Positions 1 to 7,777 of a stretch of DNA of 64,000 bases are shown here, piece by piece. Position 1 is the first letter of the stretch. Every line of letters begins with the position of its first letter. A model generated the notes under the pieces. It was not told where the DNA came from. It did no database searches and worked only from the letters and a program-made list of their open reading frames with translations. Origin of the DNA: Thalassotalea insulae (GTDB taxonomy: Bacteria; Pseudomonadota; Gammaproteobacteria; Enterobacterales; Alteromonadaceae); contig NZ_BSST01000001.1 of NCBI RefSeq assembly GCF_030161395.1, positions 310,001 through 374,000 on the forward strand, given 5' to 3'. A program made the position numbers and the translations under genes.

Positions 1-1
1 C

Positions 2-1252
2 AAAAAAATAGGCCGTTGGCAAGGCGCAGGATTACTCGCCACCACTTTACTTGGCACTGGCGTCTTCATTTTGCCTCAAATGACGCTGGCAATAGCCAGC
101 AACGGCGCACTATTTTCTTGGTTATTGCTAACTGTAGCCATTATCCCGGTGACCGTGGTTTTTGCACTATTAGCTGCGAAATACCCTCATGCAGGTGGCC
201 CTGCTTACTTTGTCGAACAAGCCTTCGGTGCCATTGCGGGCAGAAGTATCGGGTTGATCTTTTTACTGATTGTTCCGTTAGGCGTTCCTGCCGCAATTTT
301 AATGACAGTAAAATTTGCCAATGCGCTAATGCCATTCGTTGGCTATCAGCAACTTGTTGCCGAACTCGCTCTAGTTGCAGTGTTGTTTTTACTTAACTAC
401 CGAGGTATTCATCTCTCAGCCAAAGTACAGTTTTTGCTGACCCTGGCAATAATTACTGTAGTCGTACTGTTATTATTGGCTTTTACAATTGATAACAATG
501 CCGCGCAGCAATCAACGGCTGCTCCGCTAGAAATAACGAAAATCATGGCGGCAGCTGGCATCGCATTTTGGAGTTTTTTGGGGGTTGAAGCAATGACCCA
601 TTTAGCCAATGATTTTAAAAACCCGAAAAAAGATATGGTACCTGCAATGCTAATAGGCACTGGACTGGTCGGTTTAATTTACCTTGGCTGTACCTGGCTG
701 TTAATTCACGTACCGACAGATTCTCCGTTAGCTATGGTTGGCGTATTTGACCAGTTACTAAGTGAGCACGGTGCTTTGGTTATAGGCATTTTAGGTATTG
801 CCGGTGGTTTGTCTTCAGCAAACGTTTATACGGCCAGTACCATAAGATTAATAGCCAGTTTTAGCCAGCAAGGAGTGTTACCTCATTATTTTTCGGCAAC
901 GAACCGCCACAATATACCACTAAGAGCACTAGTTCTGGTGCTTACGATTATGCTCTTAGTACTCGTCATTACGTTTGCCAGTGATAAAAACCTCGAACAT
1001 CTGATCGCCTGGTGTAACGGTGTTTTTGTTATTATTTATTCTATTTCAATGGCGGCGGCGTTAAAGCTGTTACCTAGTCGTCAGCGGCCATTTATCTATC
1101 TCGGCTTTATCTTTTGCTTAGCACTTGCCTGGGGGTTAGCGATAAAAATGCTATACGCCTTAAGCTTACTTGCTATCGTTATACCTATATTGTGCTGGCA
1201 AAAACGACTGCAATGTAAGAAAAAATCGACGCTGGCAAAAGCAGTACTATAA
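2..1252 (+). CDS. yjeH: APC-superfamily amino-acid exporter, YjeH-like (5' end outside window)
   Basis: Inner-membrane transporter resembling E. coli YjeH, which exports methionine and branched-chain amino acids. The frame is open from base 2 with no start, so the first few residues lie outside the window. The visible protein begins KKIGRWQGAGLLATTLLGTG, the conserved first helix of this subfamily (GTGVFILPQ), and continues through about ten to eleven hydrophobic segments including the typical SVPLG-like region (IVPLGVPAAI) and GVEAMTHLANDFKNP. It ends in a short basic tail. The internal TTG at 71 would truncate helix 1 and is not the true start. Substrate is inferred from family resemblance only. 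Confidence 0.75.
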   Translation, partial: KKIGRWQGAGLLATTLLGTGVFILPQMTLAIASNGALFSWLLLTVAIIPVTVVFALLAAKYPHAGGPAYFVEQAFGAIAGRSIGLIFLLIVPLGVPAAILMTVKFANALMPFVGYQQLVAELALVAVLFLLNYRGIHLSAKVQFLLTLAIITVVVLLLLAFTIDNNAAQQSTAAPLEITKIMAAAGIAFWSFLGVEAMTHLANDFKNPKKDMVPAMLIGTGLVGLIYLGCTWLLIHVPTDSPLAMVGVFDQLLSEHGALVIGILGIAGGLSSANVYTASTIRLIASFSQQGVLPHYFSATNRHNIPLRALVLVLTIMLLVLVITFASDKNLEHLIAWCNGVFVIIYSISMAAALKLLPSRQRPFIYLGFIFCLALAWGLAIKMLYALSLLAIVIPILCWQKRLQCKKKSTLAKAVL

Positions 1253-1331
1253 ACAGCTCTTTGTGTTATTGGCGCTTTAATCACTATTGATATTTTGTAA
1301 TCTAAGCAAAAATACAATATCAGAGGAGTCA

Positions 1332-1472
1332 ATGAATTACCTTGGTTTAAGCGGCAATTCATTGGCACAAGGGATACACTTTATTGACACCACTAAGATG
1401 TATGCCCGACCCCAGCAAAAGGAAGCTATGGTAAAACAGAAGCTAGTCTTTGGGGCATTAACTAATATTTAA
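1332..1472 (+). pseudogene. Possible aldo/keto reductase remnant
   Basis: A 46-codon ORF begins at an ATG behind a very good ribosome site (AGAGGAG at 1322-1328). Its translation, MNYLGLSGNS then LAQGIHFIDTTKMYA, looks like the N terminus of an aldo/keto reductase joined directly to the later 'ALxxGINFxDTAxxY' segment, as if about 30 residues between them and the rest of the 300-residue enzyme were lost. The likeness is short. It could instead be a real but unrecognised small protein. Confidence 0.3.
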
Positions 1473-1651
1473 CATTATTTCCTACGCCTCTCTATGCCTA
1501 AAGGTGCTTGTATTTTAAACTTGCTTTTACCCTTGCTTTAGCATTGCAAAGATGAAAAGTGTTACTATATTTTGCTATAGCCATTCGCTCGTTGATCCCA
1601 GCTAAAAAGCGCAGTAATCTAATAGTGCCACAACGCTAAGTAATTATAATA

Positions 1652-2749
1652 ATGAATAAAATCACTCACAGCATTATAGTAAATTCATTGCTTTGCCTCA
1701 GCTTTATTGTTCAGGCAAATCAGACAAATCATGAAACCATTCCGCCGCCACGCAAACTAACCGCAGAACAGGCAAAAGTTGCTTCAGAAAATTATCAAAA
1801 ATACTGCGCCCTTTGCCATGGTAAGGACCGTGAAGGCCACGCCAATGATCATGCTCCCTCTTTACGTAGTAAAAGTTTAATGGAATCTGGTGTTGCCCAT
1901 CAGATATTAAGACCCATGTCTTATGGCCGCAAAGGCACGGCAATGGGAGGCTATCTGGATGAAGTAGGCGGGCCGATGACCTTAGCCGAAACTTGGGATC
2001 TCACCTATTGGTTATATGAACAAGCCGGCTATGAGCGGTTAAAATTTTCCACTAATCCGATACATGGAGACATCAAACGAGGTCAACAAGTCTATCAGGA
2101 AAACTGTACCAGCTGTCACGGTGAAAACGGCGAAGGAGTTACTGCGCCAGCCTTAGGCAATCAATCGGCACTGGCGCACAATACCGATGAATTTATTCGT
2201 CATGCCATTAGAGAAGGTCGACAACAAACCCCGATGCCTTCATTTAAAGAGAAACTGTCCAGTGAAGATATCGACAATATCACCGCATTTTTACGCAGCA
2301 AAGCGAGCGGCTGGCAAGAACCAAAAACCATCCTGAAAGAGCTACCTAAACCTGAGCAATATGTGATTAACAAACAAGGAAAAGATCCAGATTTTAGCTT
2401 AACAGAAGGTCTCTATGTCTCTGCTGATGACTTATTTGCAGCACTAAACAGTAAGAAAAAAATGGTCTTGCTTGATACTCGGGTAACTTCTGTCTGGCAA
2501 AATGCCCATATCGAAGGTTCGATCCCTTTTCCTTATTATGCCGATTTAGATGAAACCGTTGCAGGTATTCCAAAAGATGTCCAAATTGTTGCATACTGCT
2601 CATGTCCAAGGGCAGCCGCAGATTATACCATTAATAAATTAAGGGCTCGTGGCTATACACGTACTGCGGTATTATGGGAGGGCATTTTTGGTTGGATGCA
2701 TTTAGGCTATCCGGTAACGCGAGGTGATATTGAAGGAGTGAACGATTAG
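1652..2749 (+). CDS. Periplasmic diheme cytochrome c fused to a rhodanese domain
   Basis: A 365-residue exported protein. An N-terminal signal peptide (about residues 1-22) precedes two class I cytochrome c domains, with heme motifs CALCH (C52/C55/H56) and CTSCH (C152/C155/H156). Candidate axial methionines lie in the GTAMGG and TPMPSF segments. From about residue 255 there is a rhodanese domain: VLLDTRVTSVWQNAHIEGS, then the active-site loop YCSCPRA (C316), then a GYTRTAVLWEGIFGWMHLGYPV tail. It probably couples sulfur chemistry in the periplasm to electron transfer, but the substrate cannot be read from sequence. The fusion order (two hemes, then rhodanese) is uncommon. The next gene starts 21 bases downstream, so the two may be cotranscribed. 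Confidence 0.8.
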   Translation: MNKITHSIIVNSLLCLSFIVQANQTNHETIPPPRKLTAEQAKVASENYQKYCALCHGKDREGHANDHAPSLRSKSLMESGVAHQILRPMSYGRKGTAMGGYLDEVGGPMTLAETWDLTYWLYEQAGYERLKFSTNPIHGDIKRGQQVYQENCTSCHGENGEGVTAPALGNQSALAHNTDEFIRHAIREGRQQTPMPSFKEKLSSEDIDNITAFLRSKASGWQEPKTILKELPKPEQYVINKQGKDPDFSLTEGLYVSADDLFAALNSKKKMVLLDTRVTSVWQNAHIEGSIPFPYYADLDETVAGIPKDVQIVAYCSCPRAAADYTINKLRARGYTRTAVLWEGIFGWMHLGYPVTRGDIEGVND

Positions 2750-2770
2750 CTTTTGCTTAATAGGTGTAAT

Positions 2771-3892
2771 ATGGATATCAGATTTGTAGACAGTTTTACC
2801 CAACTGGATCTATCCTTCTGGCAGCAGCATCAGCACGCATTGTCGCCATTTAGTCAGCCACTTTTTTATCAATTACTCGAACAAAGCCAGTCGGTCTCGA
2901 CAAAATGCGGCTGGCAACCCTATCATCTGCAATTAAGCGAGTACAATAAAACCAAAGCGATATTGCCGTTATATTTAAAGCAACATTCCTGGGGTGAATA
3001 TGTTTTTGACTGGAGTTGGTCTCAGGCCTATCAAGCTTATCAACTGCCCTATTACCCTAAATTAGTCGCTACCGTGCCCTTCACTCCGGTAACCACAGAA
3101 AAATTTGTTACTGATGATATCAGCCTTAACGAGATATTGACGATATTAAGCACGCATTGTCATTCTCATCATATTAACAGCTGGCATCTATTATTCTGTC
3201 ACCCGCAAGCAGAAATCACTCAGGCAGATGTTTTTCACCGCCATAGCGTGCAATTTCATTGGAATAATCAAGGCTATCATAACTTTGATGACTTACTTGA
3301 TAAATTTAACTCACGTAAACGAAAAGCTACCCGTAAAGAACGCCGCTCTATCATTGAACAGGGTATAACAATTAAACAGTTAACCGCAAATGGCATCACA
3401 AACAAAGAGTTAGAATTTTGTTATTTATGTTACCAATTAACTTATATAAAAAGGGGTCATTCGTCACATCTGACATTTGAATTTTTTCAGGCGATTTTTT
3501 CTCAAATGAAAAATAATATCTTGCTGGTAATAGCAAGCCATAGAAACGAGTATGTCGCCTGCGCCCTATTTTTCTATGATGAGAGTCAATTATATGGTCG
3601 TTACTGGGGCTGTACACAAAAGTTTAATTACCTGCACTTTGAGCTATGCTATTACCAAGGTATCGAGTTTTGCATTGACAATAAGTTACGCAAGTTTAAC
3701 CCAGGTACCCAGGGTGAACATAAAATTCAACGCGGATTTGAACCTGTAATCTGCCATTCCTATCACTGGCTCAAACACCAAGAATTAAGAACTCCAATAG
3801 CCAGTTTTTGCCAGCAAGAACGTCGACAACTCGCACACTATGTTAAGCAATGCCAAGCAGCACTCCCCTTTAAACAGACTACTAACCACTGA
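2771..3892 (+). CDS. FemAB-like/GNAT N-acyltransferase (DUF482 family)
   Basis: About 373 residues. I place the start at the ATG at 2771 (MDIRFVDSF) rather than the TTG 18 bases upstream. The protein resembles the COG3146/PF04339 family described as peptidoglycan biosynthesis or recognition proteins, related to FemAB aminoacyl transferases: a basic helix KFNSRKRKATRKERRSI, then FYxxCYQ-like and GRYWGCTQKFNYLHFELCYYQGIEFCI, then FNPGTQGEHKIQRGFEP, which is the family signature near the C terminus. No signal peptide, so cytoplasmic. The downstream DUF938 gene follows by 11 bases. The reaction is not established for this family. Confidence 0.7.
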   Translation: MDIRFVDSFTQLDLSFWQQHQHALSPFSQPLFYQLLEQSQSVSTKCGWQPYHLQLSEYNKTKAILPLYLKQHSWGEYVFDWSWSQAYQAYQLPYYPKLVATVPFTPVTTEKFVTDDISLNEILTILSTHCHSHHINSWHLLFCHPQAEITQADVFHRHSVQFHWNNQGYHNFDDLLDKFNSRKRKATRKERRSIIEQGITIKQLTANGITNKELEFCYLCYQLTYIKRGHSSHLTFEFFQAIFSQMKNNILLVIASHRNEYVACALFFYDESQLYGRYWGCTQKFNYLHFELCYYQGIEFCIDNKLRKFNPGTQGEHKIQRGFEPVICHSYHWLKHQELRTPIASFCQQERRQLAHYVKQCQAALPFKQTTNH

Positions 3893-3903
3893 AGAGAACC
3901 TCT

Positions 3904-4518
3904 ATGGAAATCGCATTTTCTCAAGCTTGTGAAAATAATAAACACCCGATATTAGCAATACTATCGAAAGAGTTTAACCAGACACAAAACGTACTTGAGA
4001 TTGGCTCAGGTACCGGGCAACACGCGGTTTACTTTGCTGAACACCTTAATCACCTAACTTGGTTTACCAGTGATTTAGTAAGCAGCCATTTTACCATTAA
4101 TCACCGCGTTAAAAACGCGAAATTAACTAATCTAAAACCGCCGTTAGCATTAGATCTTAGTTGCGCATGGCAACAAGCTTTATCGCCTGTTAAAGGTATT
4201 AAAAAGTTTGACGCTATTTTTACCGCTAATACCTTGCATATTGTGAGCTGGCCTTTAGTAAAACAGTTTTTTCATCAAGCAGGTCAACACTTAATCTCTG
4301 GCGGTAAATGCTGTATTTATGGGCCATTTAACTATCAGGGACAATATACCAGTGACAGTAATGCAAACTTTGATTTTTGGTTGAAGCAACGAGATGCTAA
4401 CAGCGGTATTCGGGATATTGAACAGATTACGGAGCAAGCTCAATTAGCCGGATTACATTTAATCAAAGATCATCAAATGCCCGCTAATAACCGCTTGCTC
4501 ACCTTTATCGCCTCATAA
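3904..4518 (+). CDS. DUF938 family SAM-dependent methyltransferase-like protein
   Basis: A 204-residue protein matching the DUF938 family over its full length. The N terminus FSQACENNKHPILAIL is the family hallmark, followed by motif I VLEIGSGTGQHAVYFAEHL, then FDAIFTANTLHIVSW (motif IV region) and GGKCCIYGPFNYQGQYTS. The fold is a class I methyltransferase, but neither the substrate nor the activity is known. It sits 11 bases behind the FemAB-like gene and is probably in the same operon. Its last codons overlap a degraded gene on the other strand. Confidence 0.8.
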   Translation: MEIAFSQACENNKHPILAILSKEFNQTQNVLEIGSGTGQHAVYFAEHLNHLTWFTSDLVSSHFTINHRVKNAKLTNLKPPLALDLSCAWQQALSPVKGIKKFDAIFTANTLHIVSWPLVKQFFHQAGQHLISGGKCCIYGPFNYQGQYTSDSNANFDFWLKQRDANSGIRDIEQITEQAQLAGLHLIKDHQMPANNRLLTFIAS

Positions 4519-4720
4519 ATAAATTGCTGGTATCTTGTTCCATAATACCTTTAAGGTTATCTAAACCTGCTTGTAAGTCATCGCCTATCATTTACTTAAA
4601 ATCGATAAACAAAAACATCAGGTTCATTAGGTAGTCCATATGGCCACTAAAGCCCCATTTCACTTCAGTGTGATCAGCAGCAACACTTTCACTGTTTTTC
4701 CAGTACTCTGCAGTTATATG
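4505..4720 (-). pseudogene. 3' remnant of an SRPBCC (START-like) domain gene
   Basis: Reading the minus strand from 4720, one frame gives HITAEYWKNSESV, then DHTEVKWGFSGHMDYLMNLM, then FLFIDFK, a TAA at 4592-4594, and then MIGDDLQAGLDNLKGIMEQD. This is the conserved C-terminal end of SRPBCC 'polyketide cyclase' family proteins (SHTxVxWGFxG...PMNLM...MIGxDxxxGLxNLKxxxE), interrupted by a stop and lacking its first half. It begins exactly where the PEP-CTERM-like gene ends (stop at 4714-4716), so the junction probably records an insertion or deletion that destroyed this gene. Confidence 0.6.
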
Positions 4721-5817
4721 CGGCGTGGTAATAAAATTAAACCTAATAACGCTATTGCTAATAATGCGATACCCGCAGGTTCCGACACTTGTACAAGTGG
4801 TTGTTGTGTTAAGTTTTGTTCATTATTTATCGGTGCTTGCGATAATAACTGTTGTTGTTCAGGTAAAAGCGACGGCTGCTCAGCTACTTCTACTAATTGT
4901 TGTGGTGTGTCTTGTTGCTCATTTTCTGATTCTGGTGTCACATTGTCGTTATCGCTATTCTCACCTTCGTTGCTATTAGTGGTAGCAGCTTGCACAAATT
5001 GTTCAATTTTATTTTTCAGCGCTTCTTTATAAGGAGAGCTATATTGCACGAATTTCGGTGCACTTGGTGCTAAGTTAGCTGGCTGATAGTCAACGATATA
5101 TTGAGGAAGCCCTGCAACTTGAGTGATCACAGCATCAAGCTCAGGGGCTCCAATATTCAGCGACTGAGCAATAATACTTGCCACGGGTGATGAATTCGTC
5201 GATGCCGAGCTACCAACATTAGCATTGCCGCTGACATTGCCGGAATAGCTATTTACTCCTGAAAATGTCGGCCGTTCGCTAGCACTGTAGCTAACTACGC
5301 TATGTTGCTCTCCAAGGTAAGAAAAGTATCCGCCGTTATTAAACTCAGAACCAGCAAAACTTTCAGATCCAGAGAATGCGCCTGATAACGACAAATCAGT
5401 TAAATCTAAATTATTATAGTGACTAACGGCATATGCAGGTACATTCATCACATTGATACTAATAGAATAATCATTTACCGTGACATCTTGCGCGTTCAAC
5501 GACAAATCAACATTGGTATCTTCATCCACTTCACCAATATCTAAAACCAGCTGTTGACCTTGTAACTGCGCGGTAATCAGGTTACTACTGACAGAAACAT
5601 GATATGAATTACCATCACTCTCCGTGTATGCTAGAGGAATAGTAACACGGGTATTTTCATTAACCGAAATAACATTGGTCGTCGTTTCGCTAACAGAGGT
5701 ATTGATGACATCGTAAGCCGGAGAGCTTTTCACTAATCCAGCTTCTGCGACGAAGGTACTCAAAGCTAAACCTGTGACGAGTAAGCTGACTTTATCGAAA
5801 GGTAATAATCTGGCCAT
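4714..5817 (-). CDS. Exported PEP-CTERM-like surface protein under c-di-GMP riboswitch
   Basis: A 367-residue protein of unknown function. The N terminus (MARLLPFDKVSLLVTGLALS) is a signal peptide. Residues about 35-130 look like a small beta-sandwich (NVISVNENTRVTIPLAYTES and VNDYSISINVM). The middle is rich in Ser, Gly and Asn, and residues about 255-340 are a Gln/Glu/Asn-rich linker. The C terminus SEPAGIALLAIALLGLILLP followed by RRI is a sorting signal of the PEP-CTERM kind: an EP motif, one hydrophobic segment, then arginines. I infer processing by an exosortase, which is not in this window. The 5' leader carries a clear c-di-GMP-I riboswitch. A matrix or adhesion role fits but is not shown. 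Confidence 0.7.
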   Translation of the reverse strand: MARLLPFDKVSLLVTGLALSTFVAEAGLVKSSPAYDVINTSVSETTTNVISVNENTRVTIPLAYTESDGNSYHVSVSSNLITAQLQGQQLVLDIGEVDEDTNVDLSLNAQDVTVNDYSISINVMNVPAYAVSHYNNLDLTDLSLSGAFSGSESFAGSEFNNGGYFSYLGEQHSVVSYSASERPTFSGVNSYSGNVSGNANVGSSASTNSSPVASIIAQSLNIGAPELDAVITQVAGLPQYIVDYQPANLAPSAPKFVQYSSPYKEALKNKIEQFVQAATTNSNEGENSDNDNVTPESENEQQDTPQQLVEVAEQPSLLPEQQQLLSQAPINNEQNLTQQPLVQVSEPAGIALLAIALLGLILLPRRI

Positions 5818-5869
5818 AAATACATCCCATCAAATGATTAAACATTAATTAAAAGCAAGGACGCACCAA

Positions 5870-5960
5870 CAGAAATTCGCTGTAACCCCGCTACCATAGT
5901 ACTTACCTTAGGCCGGAAGTTTTGCGTATATGGATTTCACCATACTTGCCTTTTTGAATT
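5870..5960 (-). promoter_or_regulatory. Cyclic-di-GMP-I (GEMM-I) riboswitch
   Basis: On the minus strand the leader of the PEP-CTERM-like gene contains, in order, GGCAAGTATGG, a GAAA-type loop closed by CCATA, then ACGCAAAACTTCCGGCCTAA, then GGTAGCGGGGTTACAG. These are the conserved blocks of the GEMM-I aptamer, including the CGCAAAnC junction, the TCCGGCCTAA tetraloop-receptor side and the GGTAGCGGGGTTACnG strand, in the right order and spacing. About 60 bases separate it from the start codon. I see no clear terminator between aptamer and start, so control may be at translation. Whether it turns the gene on or off cannot be read. Confidence 0.9.
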
Positions 5961-6199
5961 ACCGCCAACTATAAACCAAAACTCTTTTAAAAGTCAATTA
6001 GTTAACTATTAAACCACTTTATACTGTTATTGCATTAAGCCAAAAAGTCAAACAAATAATTTGAGCAAACGCTAACAAATCATCAAACAACGGATATATA
6101 ATATAATAAGGTGTGTTAAATTATGCGGCTGTTATAACATTCAGTTGATGTAAGTAGACACGCTATGCTTATGACTAAATGGCAAGATAAAGGGTATAA
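5961..6199. other. AT-rich divergent promoter region
   Basis: Together with the riboswitch this makes a stretch of about 380 bases without a coding region between the PEP-CTERM-like gene (minus) and the binding-protein gene (plus). It must hold both promoters. I could not single out a convincing promoter or operator. Confidence 0.5.
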
Positions 6200-6961
6200 A
6201 TGACAATTAACACCACTGTTTTAGTTAAATTATTAAGCGTTAATCTGCTACTTCCTCTGATAATGCTTAGTGTTTCATCTGTCAGCTATGCAAGACAAGA
6301 ACTTGCCGTCGCTGTTGGCCTGGCTAAACCGCCTTATGTCATTCAAGAAAACGACAGCGGTTTTGAAATAGAATTAATCCGTAATGTTTTTGAACTGATG
6401 GGATATTCAACCAAGTTTGTCTACACCACCTTCGGGCACTCCCCAAAAATGCTAAATGTAAAAGAAATCGATGCGGTAATGACCACGAATAACCGGGTAT
6501 TTAAAGATGAATCCAAATTAAGCAATATTTATGTTACCTATCAAAATGTTGCTATTTCACTCAAAGAAAGTAACCTTGCTATTAATGCCATCAGCGATCT
6601 CAGCAACTATAGCATTGCAGCGTTCCAAAAAGCCGATAAAGTCTTAGGAAATGAATACGCTAATGCCATTGAGCACAGTCCAATTTATTTACGAGTGGCA
6701 GAGCAAAAACAACAGCCGGTATTGTTACTTAAAAAACGCGTACAAGTACTTATTATGGATAGGAATATCTTTAATTATTTAGTCAAACAAATGCAAATAA
6801 GTGATATAGAACAAACATTTACTATTCACCCGATATTTCCAGAAACGCATTATAAAATGGCATTTAAAAACCCTGAGCACCGTAGCAGCTTTAACCAGAT
6901 GTTTGATCAATATCGCTATAGCGATGACTATCAAATATTAAAAAAACAGTATGATTTGTAA
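6200..6961 (+). CDS. Periplasmic family-3 solute-binding-like protein
   Basis: A 253-residue secreted protein with a signal peptide ending near SVSYA (residues about 1-31). The mature part follows the amino-acid-binding-protein fold (SBP_bac_3): LAVAVGLAKPPYVIQENDSG, then FEIELIRNVFELMG, then a domain-2 segment with EIDAVMTTNNRV and a C-terminal FNQMFDQYRYSDDYQILKKQ. No permease or ATPase gene is nearby, so it is an orphan, like two more in this window (39215-39964 and 40714-41574). Such orphans in this order are often considered sensory rather than transport proteins; the ligand is unknown. Confidence 0.7.
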   Translation: MTINTTVLVKLLSVNLLLPLIMLSVSSVSYARQELAVAVGLAKPPYVIQENDSGFEIELIRNVFELMGYSTKFVYTTFGHSPKMLNVKEIDAVMTTNNRVFKDESKLSNIYVTYQNVAISLKESNLAINAISDLSNYSIAAFQKADKVLGNEYANAIEHSPIYLRVAEQKQQPVLLLKKRVQVLIMDRNIFNYLVKQMQISDIEQTFTIHPIFPETHYKMAFKNPEHRSSFNQMFDQYRYSDDYQILKKQYDL

Positions 6962-7040
6962 ATTGCTATTAGATAAAGAATCATAACTACACTCAGCCTG
7001 CAGGCTCCCTTTTATACCGATACATTCTATATGCTTTACC

Positions 7041-7571
7041 TTAAGTGCGACGGTGAAGGCATAGTACTTCATGCTCTAACAGTGGCCCCGCTATTTTCAC
7101 TTGCCTGCCACTAAATTTTAACAATTCCCGACATGACAAATCAAAAGTAATATGAGAGTTTTTCCGGCCAAACTCAGCAAAAAATCTTGCTTGACTTAAA
7201 CCGAATACTAATTGACCTACCCCACTCCAAAATATTGCTGAAGCGCACATTGGGCATGGTTCGTCACTGGTGTAAATCGTACAATTTTTTAAAAACTCCG
7301 GCGCGTAACGCTTCGATGCAATATGTAATAAATTAACCTCTGCATGGGCCAACACATCATTATCAGTAATGACAGAGTTTTCTCCCTCTAATAAGACATT
7401 TCCTTGCTCATCAACTAACACGCAGCCATAAGGTAAATTTCCCTGTTGAGCTGAACGTTTTGCGACTTGAATCGCACGACGTAGGAAAAAATCCTTGTCA
7501 TTGTTGATAGTAGCCGTGGTTTCCACTTTTTTAATTTTTTTTTCATCAGTTTCCCTATCAATATTGAGCAA
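7041..7571 (-). CDS. Nucleoside/nucleobase deaminase of the CMP/dCMP deaminase fold
   Basis: A 176-residue cytoplasmic zinc hydrolase. The catalytic HAEVNLL motif (zinc-binding His and proton-shuttling Glu) and the zinc-binding PCPMCASAI motif are both intact, with the usual spacing. The segment NLPYGCVLVDEQGNVLLEG matches the guanine-deaminase/TadA-like branch. It is not the essential TadA by obvious signature, and the base it deaminates (guanine, or another) is uncertain. The N-terminal 25 residues are charged and not part of the fold, so translation could begin later. Single gene between a binding protein and the collagenase. Confidence 0.75.
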   Translation of the reverse strand: MLNIDRETDEKKIKKVETTATINNDKDFFLRRAIQVAKRSAQQGNLPYGCVLVDEQGNVLLEGENSVITDNDVLAHAEVNLLHIASKRYAPEFLKNCTIYTSDEPCPMCASAIFWSGVGQLVFGLSQARFFAEFGRKNSHITFDLSCRELLKFSGRQVKIAGPLLEHEVLCLHRRT

Positions 7572-7707
7572 CGATTACTGTCAGTTACTATCCGGTAATT
7601 AATTCATTTTTTAGCAACTTACCGCTAATTTTCGCTATAGCATAATTCCTAAACCTAAGTTGAGCTCAAGCGATAAATATTAATTTTTTGTTACTTTTTT
7701 GTTGCAG

Positions 7708-7729
7708 GATATATTTTATACAATATACT
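7708..7729. promoter_or_regulatory. Candidate operator shared with the 31.5-kb receptor promoter
   Basis: The sequence GATATATTTTATACAATATA (7708-7727), extending two bases further, lies about 50 bases before the collagenase start. It matches 18 of 22 positions of a 26-base near-palindrome before the TonB receptor at 28693-31449. A shared peptide- or nutrient-responsive regulator is possible. AT-rich promoters can produce such likeness by chance. Confidence 0.35.
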
Positions 7730-7777
7730 TACATGTGCTTTTCAAGCAATATTAATAACAATAATCAGCTAGAGGAT

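Noticed and set aside
4640..5032. Cys/Ser/Asn-rich ORF on the plus strand
   Set aside because: It is the reverse of the Gln/Glu/Asn-rich linker of the PEP-CTERM-like gene. The low-complexity Cys and Ser runs are a mirror artefact.
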